DNA of 64,000 bases from Pseudorasbora parva (GCF_024679245.1 NC_090177.1:48023353-48087352), one strand, 5' to 3'. Positions 1 through 8,943 are shown, counted from the stretch's first letter. The notes: generated by a model from the letters alone, not told the origin. Numbers and translations are program-made.

Positions 1-200
1 TCGCAGGTTTCGACAACCTCGATGAAAACAAACGCAGTTCAGTTCTCTGAACTCTCCGGGTCACTGGCTGACACAGCAGAAAGAGACAGAAACATAACAA
101 AACTGGTGCAACTTCACCCTTTGGGGCAGTGGGCGGCGCCACAAGCGTCAAGAACCGCACGCTTTTTCCCTCCACGCTATCTGCTTTTAACCAGTGTGTA

Positions 201-364
201 CAGGGGAGAGCGCGAACGCAGTCCCCCACTACCATAAATTATGCAGTCGAGATTCCCACATTTGGGGAATTCGCAGGGGTCAGCACAACCGGAGTGCAAT
301 GGCCGAGCCTCGCCCTGGGTGAACCACCTTCCTGATCATGGTGTCTCCCCTGCCAGGTAAGTAT
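201..364 (-). ncRNA. RNU1: U1 snRNA (minus-strand array)
   Basis: Full 164-nt U1 copy read leftward from 364. The 5' end reads ATACTTACCTGG (5' splice-site complement) and the 3' end TCTCCCCTG. A 3' box lies at 191-180. Confidence 0.96.
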
Positions 365-837
365 GAGTTGCCTGGCCTCCAGGCAGAGGCGCCCTATCCC
401 CCTTCGCCATCCTCAAACACGGTGACCTTCCCCTCCCCCAAGAAAAGGAAGGACGGGGCACCTTCCATTGCTTGACTGCTGCGTGCGTGCGTGCGTGACC
501 TTGATTTGAATCAGGTGTCCCTAATCCATCCAACACAAACCCCTGATTCGACTCATCAGCTCGTTGGTAAAGACTCTCAAATAAGAGGGACATCAAAAAA
601 CGTGCTGTGACGGTGATGAGTCAGCCGGCCGGCAACCGACGCTTTTGTTCTTCTTTTTTCCCTATGCTCATATGACCGCAGCTTGCTGCTTTCTCTGTGG
701 CACGGTCATCGTTGCGTCACCTCATCGTCATTCTGTATGCGCTTCCTGCGTATTTCTGTATTCTCTGACAAAAAAAATTCCAGTGGTGTTGTTGGTTCTT
801 CTATTAGTCACAACAATTCGCAGTCCCCAAAAAGGGG

Positions 838-1025
838 AAGCACACCGTTCCTGGAGGCACTGCAATACCAGGTCGATGCGTGGAGTGGACGGAGCAAGCC
901 CCGGTTCCGGCTCCATGTGCCAAAAATCAATTTAATATGCAGTCCCCGGATAGGGGACGTATCAGATATTAAACTGATAAGAACAGATACTACACTTGAT
1001 CTTAGCCAAAAGGCCGAGAAGCGAT
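838..1025 (-). ncRNA. RNU2: U2 snRNA (minus-strand array)
   Basis: Full-length U2 copy, 5' end at 1025 (ATCGCTTCTCGG). Its sequence matches the consensus of the plus-strand array. The full-length upstream region (no 224-bp deletion) is present at 1026-1310. Confidence 0.96.
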
Positions 1026-2033
1026 GACACAATGACGCAGCGGCAGGGGAGCCGGCAAAGGCGACGCCCATCTGGGAAGCGGTGAGGGGGGGAGGGTTGG
1101 CAAAGGCCTTACGTCGTAGAGACCTGAAACTTTGAGGGATGGTACTAGCCACTCGCTCTACAACATCACCAAGGCTGGCCCCCCGATGGGCCCGGCACGA
1201 AATGGCTCGTAGCTCCCAAACCGCACGCCGCAGAACCAAGTGTCTTATATCATCGGAATCCTTGGCTCGAGCCGAGCGAGACGCATGCCTCGGATTCGAA
1301 GGTTGCGCTGGCGAAATTTTCGGGTATTTGGGATTTTGTGAAAAACCTACTTTTGCACACTAGTCCTAGGTCTTTTGCCCGATCTGGCCCAAACCAGTGC
1401 AGAAAGATTCTCTGGAGTCTGACTGTCCGTCCAGATCGGAAAAAAAGTGGGAATTTCGATTCAGCTTGGCGGCGGCAGGCCGAAACCTACGGGCTGGGCG
1501 AGGCGGGGTCTGCTAGAACGGCTATAGCTCTTGGACGGAACGAGACAATTTCACCCAAGCCGGTACACCCGTGCACGGGCTCAGTCTGGGGTCAGGCGAG
1601 AAAGGACGCGGTGAATGGCCACCTAGTGGCGCTTTAAAATGAAAAAGCAACAACATGAGAGCGGCTATAGGCGAACGTATGTCGCGTGCTTTTTCACAGC
1701 ACGCGCACGAGACAGTCGTACCATACGACAGAAAACCTCCATCCGAACAACTTTGCCTTTGGGACCACTGCTGTCAATCAACTCGTCCGTTGAATATCAA
1801 AGTTTGTGGGAAAAACCACATTCGGCAAACCGGTCGCAGGTTTCGACAACCTCGATGAAAACAAACGCAGTTCAGTTCTCTGAACTCTCCGGGTCACTGG
1901 CTGACACAGCAGAAAGAGACAGAAACATAACAAAACTGGTGCAACTTCACCCTTTGGGGCAGTGGGCGGCGCCACAAGCGTCAAGAACCGCACGCTTTTT
2001 CCCTCCACGCTATCTGCTTTTAACCAGTGTGTA

Positions 2034-2197
2034 CAGGGGAGAGCGCGAACGCAGTCCCCCACTACCATAAATTATGCAGTCGAGATTCCCACATTTGGGG
2101 AATTCGCAGGGGTCAGCACAACCGGAGTGCAATGGCCGAGCCTCGCCCTGGGTGAACCACCTTCCTGATCATGGTGTCTCCCCTGCCAGGTAAGTAT
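2034..2197 (-). ncRNA. RNU1: U1 snRNA (minus-strand array)
   Basis: Full 164-nt U1 copy read leftward from 2197 and paired with the U2 at 2854-2667. Confidence 0.96.
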
Positions 2198-2666
2198 GAG
2201 TTGCCTGGCCTCCAGGCAGAGGCGCCCTATCCCCCTTCGCCATCCTCAAACACGGTGACCTTCCCCTCCCCCAAGAAAAGGAAGGACGGGGCACCTTCCA
2301 TTGCTTGACTGCTGCGTGCGTGCGTGCGTGACCTTGATTTGAATCAGGTGTCCCTAATCCATCCAACACAAACCCCTGATTCGACTCATCAGCTCGTTGG
2401 TAAAGACTCTCAAATAAGAGGGACATCAAAAAACGTGCTGTGACGGTGATGAGTCAGCCGGCCGGCAACCGACGCTTTTGTTCTTCTTTTTTCCCTATGC
2501 TCATATGACCGCAGCTTGCTGCTTTCTCGCACGGTCATCGTTGCGTCACCTCATCGTCATTCTGTATGCGCTTCCTGCGTATTTCTGTATTCTCTGACAA
2601 AAAAAATTCCAGTGGTGTTGTTGGTTCTTCTATTAGTCACAACAATTCGCAGTCCCCAAAAAGGGG

Positions 2667-2854
2667 AAGCACACCGTTCCTGGAGGCACTGCAATACCAG
2701 GTCGATGCGTGGAGTGGACGGAGCAAGCGCCGGTTCCGGCTCCATGTGCCAAAAATCAATTTAATATGCAGTCCCCGGATAGGGGACGTATCAGATATTA
2801 AACTGATAAGAACAGATACTACACTTGATCTTAGCCAAAAGGCCGAGAAGCGAT
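2667..2854 (-). ncRNA. RNU2: U2 snRNA, variant copy next to the assembly gap
   Basis: Full-length U2, 5' end at 2854. It differs from the array consensus by one G to C change in the stem before the CTTGCTCC loop segment (reads ccggCgcttgc). This replaces a G that faces a T in the stem III hairpin, so the pair is lost. Only 31 bp of upstream sequence is present before the N run, so promoter integrity cannot be judged. Confidence 0.93.
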
Positions 2855-2885
2855 GACACAATGACGCAGCGGCAGGGGAGCCGGC

Positions 2886-3125
2886 NNNNNNNNNNNNNNN
2901 NNNNNNNNNNNNNNNNNNNNNNNNNNNNNNNNNNNNNNNNNNNNNNNNNNNNNNNNNNNNNNNNNNNNNNNNNNNNNNNNNNNNNNNNNNNNNNNNNNNN
3001 NNNNNNNNNNNNNNNNNNNNNNNNNNNNNNNNNNNNNNNNNNNNNNNNNNNNNNNNNNNNNNNNNNNNNNNNNNNNNNNNNNNNNNNNNNNNNNNNNNNN
3101 NNNNNNNNNNNNNNNNNNNNNNNNN
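2886..3125. other. Assembly gap (240 N)
   Basis: A run of 240 unknown bases lies between the minus-strand array and the AT-rich non-array DNA. The true distance and content are unknown, so the apparent switch of array orientation across 2886-6030 depends on scaffolding. Confidence 1.
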
Positions 3126-3382
3126 CTTCTTTTATCTTCAGTTGATTTAATCTAAAGCTGTGGCTGAAGTCAGTTGTAGTTCTTGTGTTTCTCTGTCCTT
3201 CAGTGATTCTTGCTAACAGGTGTTCTCAGTTATCACTTAATTAATCTCTTAATTATCTCATGAACTTCAACAATGCTTCAATTACTCTAACACTCTGTAG
3301 TGTGTACACTCTTCAGTGTTCATTTAAAACTGAAGATTTTGCTGTGGGGTTAAAAGGGTTAAAGGGGTTAGATGAAAAAACC
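3126..3382. other. AT-rich non-coding DNA, no gene seen
   Basis: Ordinary AT-rich sequence with no convincing reading frame or RNA gene. A short run of GGGTTAAA-like repeats lies at about 3345-3371. Confidence 0.7.
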
Positions 3383-3535
3383 CACAGTGGGAACCGTAAA
3401 TTAACAGTAAGAAACTGTAAATTAATTTACAGAAAAGTTCTGTAAAAAAACAGCACTTTACTGGCAACCAGAGCTGCCAGTAGATTACCGTTAAATCAAG
3501 GAAAAACAGTAATATACTGTAAAACATAACAGTCA
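3383..3535. repeat. MITE-like interspersed repeat, copy A
   Basis: The segment is rich in short inverted motifs of the form CTGTAAA/TTTACAG and contains the near-palindrome CTGGCAAC...GCTGCCAG at 3461-3480 followed by TAGATTACCGTT. The same core recurs in the same orientation at 4132-4166. This style of short palindromic element is common in fish genomes as a non-autonomous DNA transposon. The family cannot be named without a repeat-library search and the ends are approximate. Confidence 0.55.
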
Positions 3536-4060
3536 AATTTATCAGATGAATCAAGATATTTTCACTGAAATATTAGTGAAAGTTATTAGAAAAAAGTTGT
3601 GCAAAGTCAGTAACTGATAAGGAGAGTAAATATTAAAATGACCTGAGTTTATGTGTTGTTGCACAAGATGATATAGAAGAGATCTTTTAGATGAATTCAT
3701 TAGTTTTGTGGGTTACCGTTGTGCTGAAGAGTAGAGCCTGTGCTTCAGTCCAGGATGAGCAGAGAAACATTGATGATATGCTGCCTGATGCTTTATTTAA
3801 CGGCAGTGACTGTGTTTGCTGATGCAGTTATGAGCCGTTTGTTGAGTAATTTATCACATACGTGTGTGCTATTGCTCACAATGAACCGCAAAAAGTGAAG
3901 TTAAAGTCATGTTTCTAAATCATTTTACTACTACACCTTACACGTGTGAAATGACTCAAATGTAGTTTTACGATACAAACACCTATAAATACTAGTTTTA
4001 AAATGAGAACTGTTTGAAGCAATCAGTTTTCCAAATGAAAAGTTATCTTTCATGGTATTA
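3536..4060. other. AT-rich non-coding DNA, no gene seen
   Basis: Between the two MITE-like copies. No open frame longer than background and no recognisable RNA gene. Confidence 0.65.
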
Positions 4061-4190
4061 TTACGGTAAAATACTGTAAAAAATGAGAGCTGTATATAAA
4101 CAGTAGAGGGCTGTAAATTAACAGTACATTGCTGGCAACCACAGCTGCCAGTAGATTACCGTTATTTTACGACACAATTTTTTACAGTGT
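4061..4190. repeat. MITE-like interspersed repeat, copy B
   Basis: The segment starts near ATTACGGTAAAATACTGTAA and ends TTTTTTACAGTGTG, which gives imperfect inverted ends (TACTGTAAAAAA against TTTTTTACAGTG). It contains the same CTGGCAAC...GCTGCCAGTAGATTACCGTT core as copy A (3461 onward). It abuts the first minisatellite unit directly. Confidence 0.55.
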
Positions 4191-4988
4191 GGGTTTATTA
4201 TAGTCTGCATGTAACCATGGTTTTATTATAGCGTGCATGCAACCTTGGTTTTATTATAGTTTACATGCAACCATGGGTTTATTATAGTCTGCATGTAACC
4301 ATGGTTTTATTATAGTGTGCATGCAACCATGGGTTTATTATAGTGTACATGTAACCATGGGTTTATTATAGTGTGCATGCAACCATGGTTTTATTATAGT
4401 CTGCATGTAACCATGGTTTTATTATAGTGTGCATGCAACCATGGTTTTATTATAGTTTACATGCAACCATGGGTTTATTATAGTGTACATGTAACCATGG
4501 TTTTATTATAGTCTGCATGTAACCATGGTTTTATTATAGTGTGCATGCAACCATGGGTTTATTATAGTGTACATGTAACCATGGTTTTATTATAGTCTGC
4601 ATGTAACCATGGTTTTATTATAGTGTACATGTAACCATGGTTTTATTATAGTGTGCATGCAACCATGGGTTTATTATAGTGTACATGTAACCATGGGTTT
4701 ATTATAGTGTGCATGCAACCATGGTTTTATTATAGTCTGCATGTAACCATGGTTTTATTATAGTGTGCATGCAACCATGGTTTTATTATAGTTTACATGC
4801 AACCATGGGTTTATTATAGTGTACATGTAACCATGGTTTTATTATAGTCTGCATGTAACCATGGTTTTATTATAGTGTGCATGCAACCATGGGTTTATTA
4901 TAGTGTGCATGCAACCATGGTTTTATTATAGTGTACATGTAACCATGGGTTTATTATAGTCTGCATGTAACCATGGGTTTATTATAGT
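4191..4988. repeat. Minisatellite block A, 28-bp unit
   Basis: About 28 tandem copies of a 28-bp unit of the form CAACCATGGTTTTATTATAG plus TNTNCATG. Units vary at CATGCAACC/CATGTAACC, ATGGT/ATGGG and GTGTGC/GTCTGC/GTGTAC/GTTTAC. The variants recur in blocks, which points to amplification of multi-unit segments. It is non-coding. Confidence 0.93.
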
Positions 4989-5590
4989 ACATGTGCAGAA
5001 ACCTTGGTTTTATTATAGTGTACATATACAGAAACCTTGGTTTTATTATAGTGTACATATACAGAAACCTTGGTTTTATTATACAGTACATATACAGAAA
5101 CCTTGGTTTTATTATAGTACATGTGCAGAAACCTTGGTTTTATTATGTAACCTTGGTTTTATTATAGTGTACATATACAGAAACCTTGGTTTTATTATAG
5201 TACATGTAACCTTGGTTTTATTATAGTGTACATATACAGAAACCTTGGTTTTATTATGTAACCTTGGTTTTATTATAGTACATGCAACCTTGGTTTTATA
5301 ATAGTGTACATATACAGAAACCTTGGTTTTATTATAGTACATGTAACCTTGGTTTTATTATACAGTACATATACAGAAACCTTGGTTTTATTATAGTACA
5401 TGTAACCTTGGTTTTATTATACAGTACATATACAGAAACCTTGGTTTTATTATACAGTACATATACAGAAACCTTGGTTTTATTATAGTGTACATGTGCA
5501 GAAACCTTGGTTTTATTATAGTACATATAACCTTGGTTTTACTATAGTGTACATGTTCAGAAACCTTGGTTTTATTATAGTACATGTGCA
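4989..5590. repeat. Minisatellite block B, 26- and 33-bp units
   Basis: A derivative of block A. The shared core changes from CCATGGTTTTATTATAG to CCTTGGTTTTATTATAG, and a longer unit with ACATATACAGAAACC (about 33 bp) is interspersed with a shorter unit ATGTAACC (about 26 bp). Short peptides predicted here are repeat translations, not genes. Confidence 0.92.
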
Positions 5591-5869
5591 CTATAACGGG
5601 CTTGCGGCCGTTATAGTAGTAAAATAGACGTTACCGTTAGCTGACGCTGTCTATTCATTCTCATTCAGACAATTCACGGAATAAAATCAATGAAAATATA
5701 GCATTTCTTTGCATTTTAACACTGTGTGAATATTATAATACATAGTTCTTACCACAAACGCTGAATAAAATGTAGATGAAAGTAATGTTGTATTGCGTGT
5801 GACAGATGATCTTCTGACAGGATCGTTGAATGTTCTCATGTGTTTGCGCGGCCGCTTTCTGACGCACCC

Positions 5870-5963
5870 GATTGGCCGAAAGTCTACAGTTGCCGCGGGT
5901 AATGTAGACTTTCGACCAATCAGAAGCCCGAACTGTCTACAGTGTGTAGACTTTCGACCAATC
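5870..5963. repeat. Inverted plus direct repeat with CCAAT motifs
   Basis: Arm 5870-5887 (GATTGGCCGAAAGTCTAC) is the reverse complement of 5904-5921 (GTAGACTTTCGACCAATC) with one mismatch and a 16-bp spacer. A third, direct copy lies at 5946-5963, 42 bp after the second. Each copy carries a CCAAT box or its reverse complement. Confidence 0.85.
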
Positions 5964-5976
5964 GGATGACCGAACT

Positions 5977-6004
5977 GTCTACAGTCTACAGTCTACAGTC
6001 TACA
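5977..6004. repeat. 7-bp tandem repeat (GTCTACA) x4
   Basis: Four perfect GTCTACA units end 26 bp before the array starts. The repeat appears to have expanded from the end of the adjacent 42-bp direct repeat. Confidence 0.9.
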
Positions 6005-6030
6005 CAGTTGCACGTTGCTCGCGCTGACAT

Positions 6031-6106
6031 CTGCGAATTCCCCAAATGTGGGAATCTCGACTGCATAATTTATGGTAGTGGGGGACTGCGTTCGCGCTCT
6101 CCCCTG
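6031..6106 (+). pseudogene. RNU1: Truncated U1 snRNA at the array boundary
   Basis: Only U1 nt 89-164 are present, from CTGCGAATTCCCC through the Sm site (ATAATTTATGG) to CTCCCCTG. Upstream, GCTGAC-A is weakly U1-like back to about 6023, then homology stops. The 5' splice-site complement, loops I and II and the promoter are missing, so it cannot make U1. It still has the 3' box and a normal 1008-bp spacer leading to the U2 at 7115. Confidence 0.93.
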
Positions 6107-7054
6107 TACACACTGGTTAAAAGCAGATAGCGTGGAGGGAAAAAGCGTGCGGTTCTTGACGCTTGTGGCGCCGCCCACTGCCCCAAAGGGTGAAGTTGCA
6201 CCAGTTTTGTTATGTTTCTGTCTCTTTCTGCTGTGTCAGCCAGTGACCCGGAGAGTTCAGAGAACTGAACTGCGTTTGTTTTCATCGAGGTTGTCGAAAC
6301 CTGCGACCGGTTTGCCGAATGTGGTTTTTCCCACAAACTTTGATATTCAACGGACGAGTTGATTGACAGCAGTGGTCCCAAAGGCAAAGTTGTTCGGATG
6401 GAGGTTTTCTGTCGTATGGTACGACTGTCTCGTGCGCGTGCTGTGAAAAAGCACGCGACATACGTTCGCCTATAGCCGCTCTCATGTTGTTGCTTTTTCA
6501 TTTTAAAGCGCCACTAGGTGGCCATTCACCGCGTCCTTTCTCGCCTGACCCCAGACTGAGCCCGTGCACGGGTGTACCGGCTTGGGTGAAATTGTCTCGT
6601 TCCGTCCAAGAGCTATAGCCGTTCTAGCAGACCCCGCCTCGCCCAGCCCGTAGGTTTCGGCCTGCCGCCGCCAAGCTGAATCGAAATTCCCACTTTTTTT
6701 CCGATCTGGACGGACAGTCAGACTCCAGAGAATCTTTCTGCACTGGTTTGGGCCAGATCGGGCAAAAGACCTAGGACTAGTGTGCAAAAGTAGGTTTTTC
6801 ACAAAATCCCAAATACCCGAAAATTTCGCCAGCGCAACCTTCGAATCCGAGGCATGCGTCTCGCTCGGCTCGAGCCAAGGATTCCGATGATATAAGACAC
6901 TTGGTTCTGCGGCGTGCGGTTTGGGAGCTACGAGCCATTTCGTGCCGGGCCCATCGGGGGGCCAGCCTTGGTGATGTTGTAGAGCGAGTGGCTAGTACCA
7001 TCCCTCAAAGTTTCAGGTCTCTACGACGTAAGGCCTTTGCCAACCCTCCCCCCC

Positions 7055-7073
7055 TCACCGCTTCCCAGATGGG
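7055..7073 (+). promoter_or_regulatory. U2 proximal sequence element (PSE)
   Basis: TCACCGCTTCCCAGATGGG lies at -60 to -42 of the U2 start at 7115. Its TCACCGC core and distance match the vertebrate snRNA PSE bound by SNAPc. No TATA box follows, consistent with an RNA polymerase II snRNA promoter. The element is present at the same offset before every U2 copy on the plus strand, including the trimmed copies and both interrupted ones (28746-28764, 51388-51406). Confidence 0.75.
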
Positions 7074-7114
7074 CGTCGCCTTTGCCGGCTCCCCTGCCGC
7101 TGCGTCATTGTGTC

Positions 7115-7302
7115 ATCGCTTCTCGGCCTTTTGGCTAAGATCAAGTGTAGTATCTGTTCTTATCAGTTTAATATCTGATACGTCCCCTATCCGGGGACTG
7201 CATATTAAATTGATTTTTGGCACATGGAGCCGGAACCGGGGCTTGCTCCGTCCACTCCACGCATAGACCTGGTATTGCAGTGCCTCCAGGAACGGTGTGC
7301 TT
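7115..7302 (+). ncRNA. RNU2: U2 snRNA, first plus-strand copy
   Basis: U2 snRNA pairs with the intron branch site and with U6 in the spliceosome. Visible landmarks are the 5' end ATCGCTTCTCGGCC, the branch-site recognition sequence GTAGTA at nt 33-38, stem-loop IIa region CAGTTTAATATCTGATAC, the GGGG-rich stem IIb, the Sm site GATTTTTGG, the stem III loop GGGCTTGCTCC, and the stem IV loop CCTGGTATTGCAGTGCCTCCAGG. The 3' end is set at about 188 nt by analogy with vertebrate U2 and may be off by a few bases. This copy has a unique C to A change at nt 151 (7265). The paired U1 starts at 7772. The unit has the T8 tract and one fewer ACGC repeat than most. Confidence 0.96.
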
Positions 7303-7325
7303 CCCCTTTTTGGGGACTGCGAATT

Positions 7326-7343
7326 GTTGTGACTAATAGAAGA
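7326..7343 (+). terminator. U2 3' box (3'-end processing signal)
   Basis: GTTGTGACTAATAGAAGA lies about 24 nt after the U2 3' end. It fits the vertebrate snRNA 3' box GTTT-N(0-3)-AAARNNAGA with few mismatches (AATAGAAGA against AAARNNAGA). Integrator uses this signal for snRNA 3' cleavage. It is found at U2 start +211 in all units. Confidence 0.6.
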
Positions 7344-7710
7344 ACCAACAACACCACTGGAATTTTTTTTGTCAGAGAATACAGAAATACGCAGGAAGCG
7401 CATACAGAACGACGATGAGGTGACGCAACGATGACCGTGCCACAGAGAAAGCAGCAAGCTGCGGTCATATGAGCATAGGGAAAAAAGAAGAACAAAAGCG
7501 TCGGTTGCCGGCCGGCTGACTCATCACCGTCACAGCACGTTTTTTGATGTCCCTCTTATTTGAGAGTCTTTACCAACGAGCTGATGAGTCGAATCAGGGG
7601 TTTGTGTTGGATGGATTAGGGACACCTGATTCAAATCAAGGTCACGCACGCACGCAGCAGTCAAGCAATGGAAGGTGCCCCGTCCTTCCTTTTCTTGGGG
7701 GAGGGGAAGG

Positions 7711-7729
7711 TCACCGTGTTTGAGGATGG
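7711..7729 (+). promoter_or_regulatory. U1 proximal sequence element (PSE)
   Basis: TCACCGTGTTTGAGGATGG lies at -61 to -43 of the U1 start at 7772. The core TCACCGTG and spacing match vertebrate snRNA PSEs, and it shares TCACCG and spacing with the U2 PSE. The same offset holds before every U1 copy. Confidence 0.8.
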
Positions 7730-7771
7730 CGAAGGGGGATAGGGGGCCTCTGCCTGGAGGCCAGGCAACTC

Positions 7772-7935
7772 ATACTTACCTGGCAGGGGAGACACCATGA
7801 TCAGGAAGGTGGTTCACCCAGGGCGAGGCTCGGCCATTGCACTCCGGTTGTGCTGACCCCTGCGAATTCCCCAAATGTGGGAATCTCGACTGCATAATTT
7901 ATGGTAGTGGGGGACTGCGTTCGCGCTCTCCCCTG
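7772..7935 (+). ncRNA. RNU1: U1 snRNA, first full plus-strand copy
   Basis: U1 snRNA recognises the 5' splice site. The 164-nt length equals vertebrate U1. Landmarks are the 5' end ATACTTACCTGGCAGGGGAG with the splice-site complement ACTTACCTG, stem-loop I with loop GATCAGGAAG (U1-70K site; human has C at the sixth position), stem-loop II with ATTGCACTCC (U1A site), the Sm site ATAATTTATGG, and stem-loop IV with a TTCG tetraloop ending CTCCCCTG. The paired U2 is 469 bp upstream. Confidence 0.98.
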
Positions 7936-7944
7936 TACACACTG

Positions 7945-7956
7945 GTTAAAAGCAGA
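7945..7956 (+). terminator. U1 3' box
   Basis: GTTAAAAGCAGA lies 9 nt after the U1 3' end. AAAAGCAGA is an exact match to AAARNNAGA of the vertebrate 3' box, preceded by GTT. It is present after every U1 in the array, including the truncated one. Confidence 0.85.
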
Positions 7957-8239
7957 TAGCGTGGAGGGAAAAAGCGTGCGGTTCTTGACGCTTGTGGCGC
8001 CGCCCACTGCCCCAAAGGGTGAAGTTGCACCAGTTTTGTTATGTTTCTGTCTCTTTCTGCTGTGTCAGCCAGTGACCCGGAGAGTTCAGAGAACTGAACT
8101 GCGTTTGTTTTCATCGAGGTTGTCGAAACCTGCGACCGGTTTGCCGAATGTGGTTTTTCCCACAAACTTTGATATTCAACGGACGAGTTGATTGACAGCA
8201 GTGGTCCCAAAGGCAAAGTTGTTCGGATGGAGGTTTTCT

Positions 8240-8293
8240 GTCGTATGGTACGACTGTCTCGTGCGCGTGCTGTGAAAAAGCACGCGACATACG
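8240..8293. repeat. Nested inverted repeat in the spacer
   Basis: A perfect 8-bp stem CGCGTGCT (8264-8271) / AGCACGCG (8279-8286) has a 7-nt loop. It is nested inside CGTATG (8242-8247) / CATACG (8288-8293). A small GTCGTA/TACGAC hairpin (8240-8254) competes with the outer stem. The structure is present in all units that lack the 489-bp deletion. Confidence 0.7.
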
Positions 8294-8943
8294 TTCGCCT
8301 ATAGCCGCTCTCATGTTGTTGCTTTTTCATTTTAAAGCGCCACTAGGTGGCCATTCACCGCGTCCTTTCTCGCCTGACCCCAGACTGAGCCCGTGCACGG
8401 GTGTACCGGCTTGGGTGAAATTGTCTCGTTCCGTCCAAGAGCTATAGCCGTTCTAGCAGACCCCGCCTCGCCCAGCCCGTAGGTTTCGGCCTGCCGCCGC
8501 CAAGCTGAATCGAAATTCCCACTTTTTTTCCGATCTGGACGGACAGTCAGACTCCAGAGAATCTTTCTGCACTGGTTTGGGCCAGATCGGGCAAAAGACC
8601 TAGGACTAGTGTGCAAAAGTAGGTTTTTCACAAAATCCCAAATACCCGAAAATTTCGCCAGCGCAACCTTCGAATCCGAGGCATGCGTCTCGCTCGGCTC
8701 GAGCCAAGGATTCCGATGATATAAGACACTTGGTTCTGCGGCGTGCGGTTTGGGAGCTACGAGCCATTTCGTGCCGGGCCCATCGGGGGGCCAGCCTTGG
8801 TGATGTTGTAGAGCGAGTGGCTAGTACCATCCCTCAAAGTTTCAGGTCTCTACGACGTAAGGCCTTTGCCAACCCTCCCCCCCTCACCGCTTCCCAGATG
8901 GGCGTCGCCTTTGCCGGCTCCCCTGCCGCTGCGTCATTGTGTC

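Larger units (their letters stand above)
1..2885 (-). repeat. U2-U1 snRNA tandem array, minus-strand segment
   Basis: The segment contains U2 (2854 to 2667), U1 (2197 to 2034), U2 (1025 to 838) and U1 (364 to 201), all read leftward, with a U2-to-U2 period of 1829 bp. Spacers match the plus-strand units from 6031 onward nearly base for base once reverse-complemented. Both units carry the T8 form of the tract downstream of U2. The unit nearest the gap lacks 6 bp (TGTGGC, read on the plus strand) near 2527. The segment is cut by the assembly gap 31 bp upstream of the U2 start at 2854, so the promoter of that copy is not visible. Confidence 0.95.
5591..6030. other. Unique, CpG-richer DNA at the edge of the array
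   Basis: A transition from the minisatellite to the array. It includes a NotI-type GCGGCCGC near 5848, inverted and direct copies of a GTAGACTTTCGACCAATC motif, and a 7-bp tandem repeat. Then, at about 6023-6031, U1 sequence begins in mid-gene. No reading frame or RNA gene is convincing here. The three CCAAT-type motifs could mark a promoter, but no transcript can be inferred. Confidence 0.6.
7303..7771 (+). other. U2-to-U1 spacer, representative unit
   Basis: About 470 bp, repeated in each unit. In order it holds the U2 3' box, the T4/T7/T8 tract (T8 here), a TGACGCAA motif, a GCCGGCCGGC palindrome followed by TGACTCA (a perfect AP-1-type site about 260 bp before U1), an ATTCAAAT near-octamer, a variable (ACGC)n run, the U1 PSE and a short inverted repeat just before U1. 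No other RNA gene is recognisable. Confidence 0.7.
7936..8943 (+). other. U1-to-U2 spacer, representative full-length unit
   Basis: 1008 bp, repeated in each full unit. It holds the U1 3' box, a nested hairpin (8240-8293), a 12-bp palindrome CCCGTGCACGGG (8390-8401), a T7 run (8523-8529), a 9-bp inverted repeat CCGATCTGG/CCAGATCGG (8530-8538 and 8582-8590), the palindrome GGCTCGAGCC (8696-8705) and the U2 PSE. No U4, U5, U6, 5S or tRNA gene is visible. Sequence identity between units reflects array homogenisation and is not by itself evidence of function. Confidence 0.7.

Noticed and set aside
2825..3145. Open frame across the N run
   Set aside because: Translation through unknown bases is meaningless.
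4993..5591. Repetitive peptides predicted in the minisatellite
   Set aside because: Direct translations of the 26/33-bp units in several frames, without start context or composition of a real protein.
7629..7636. ATTCAAAT as an octamer-type distal element for U1
   Set aside because: One mismatch from ATGCAAAT and only about 140 bp from the start, closer than usual. Noted in the spacer entry but not called as a DSE.
7899..8330. 143-codon minus-strand frame in the U1-to-U2 spacer, repeated in most units
   Set aside because: It overlaps the U1 3' end and competes with other frames of similar length. One-base length differences at 57820-57830 and 59650 truncate it. No start context or domain supports it.
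8660..8720. tRNA-like B box (CTTCGAATCCG) in the U2 upstream region
   Set aside because: The flanking bases do not form a T-arm stem and no A box or acceptor stem is present. The inverted GAATCC/GGATTC around it is better described as a local palindrome.
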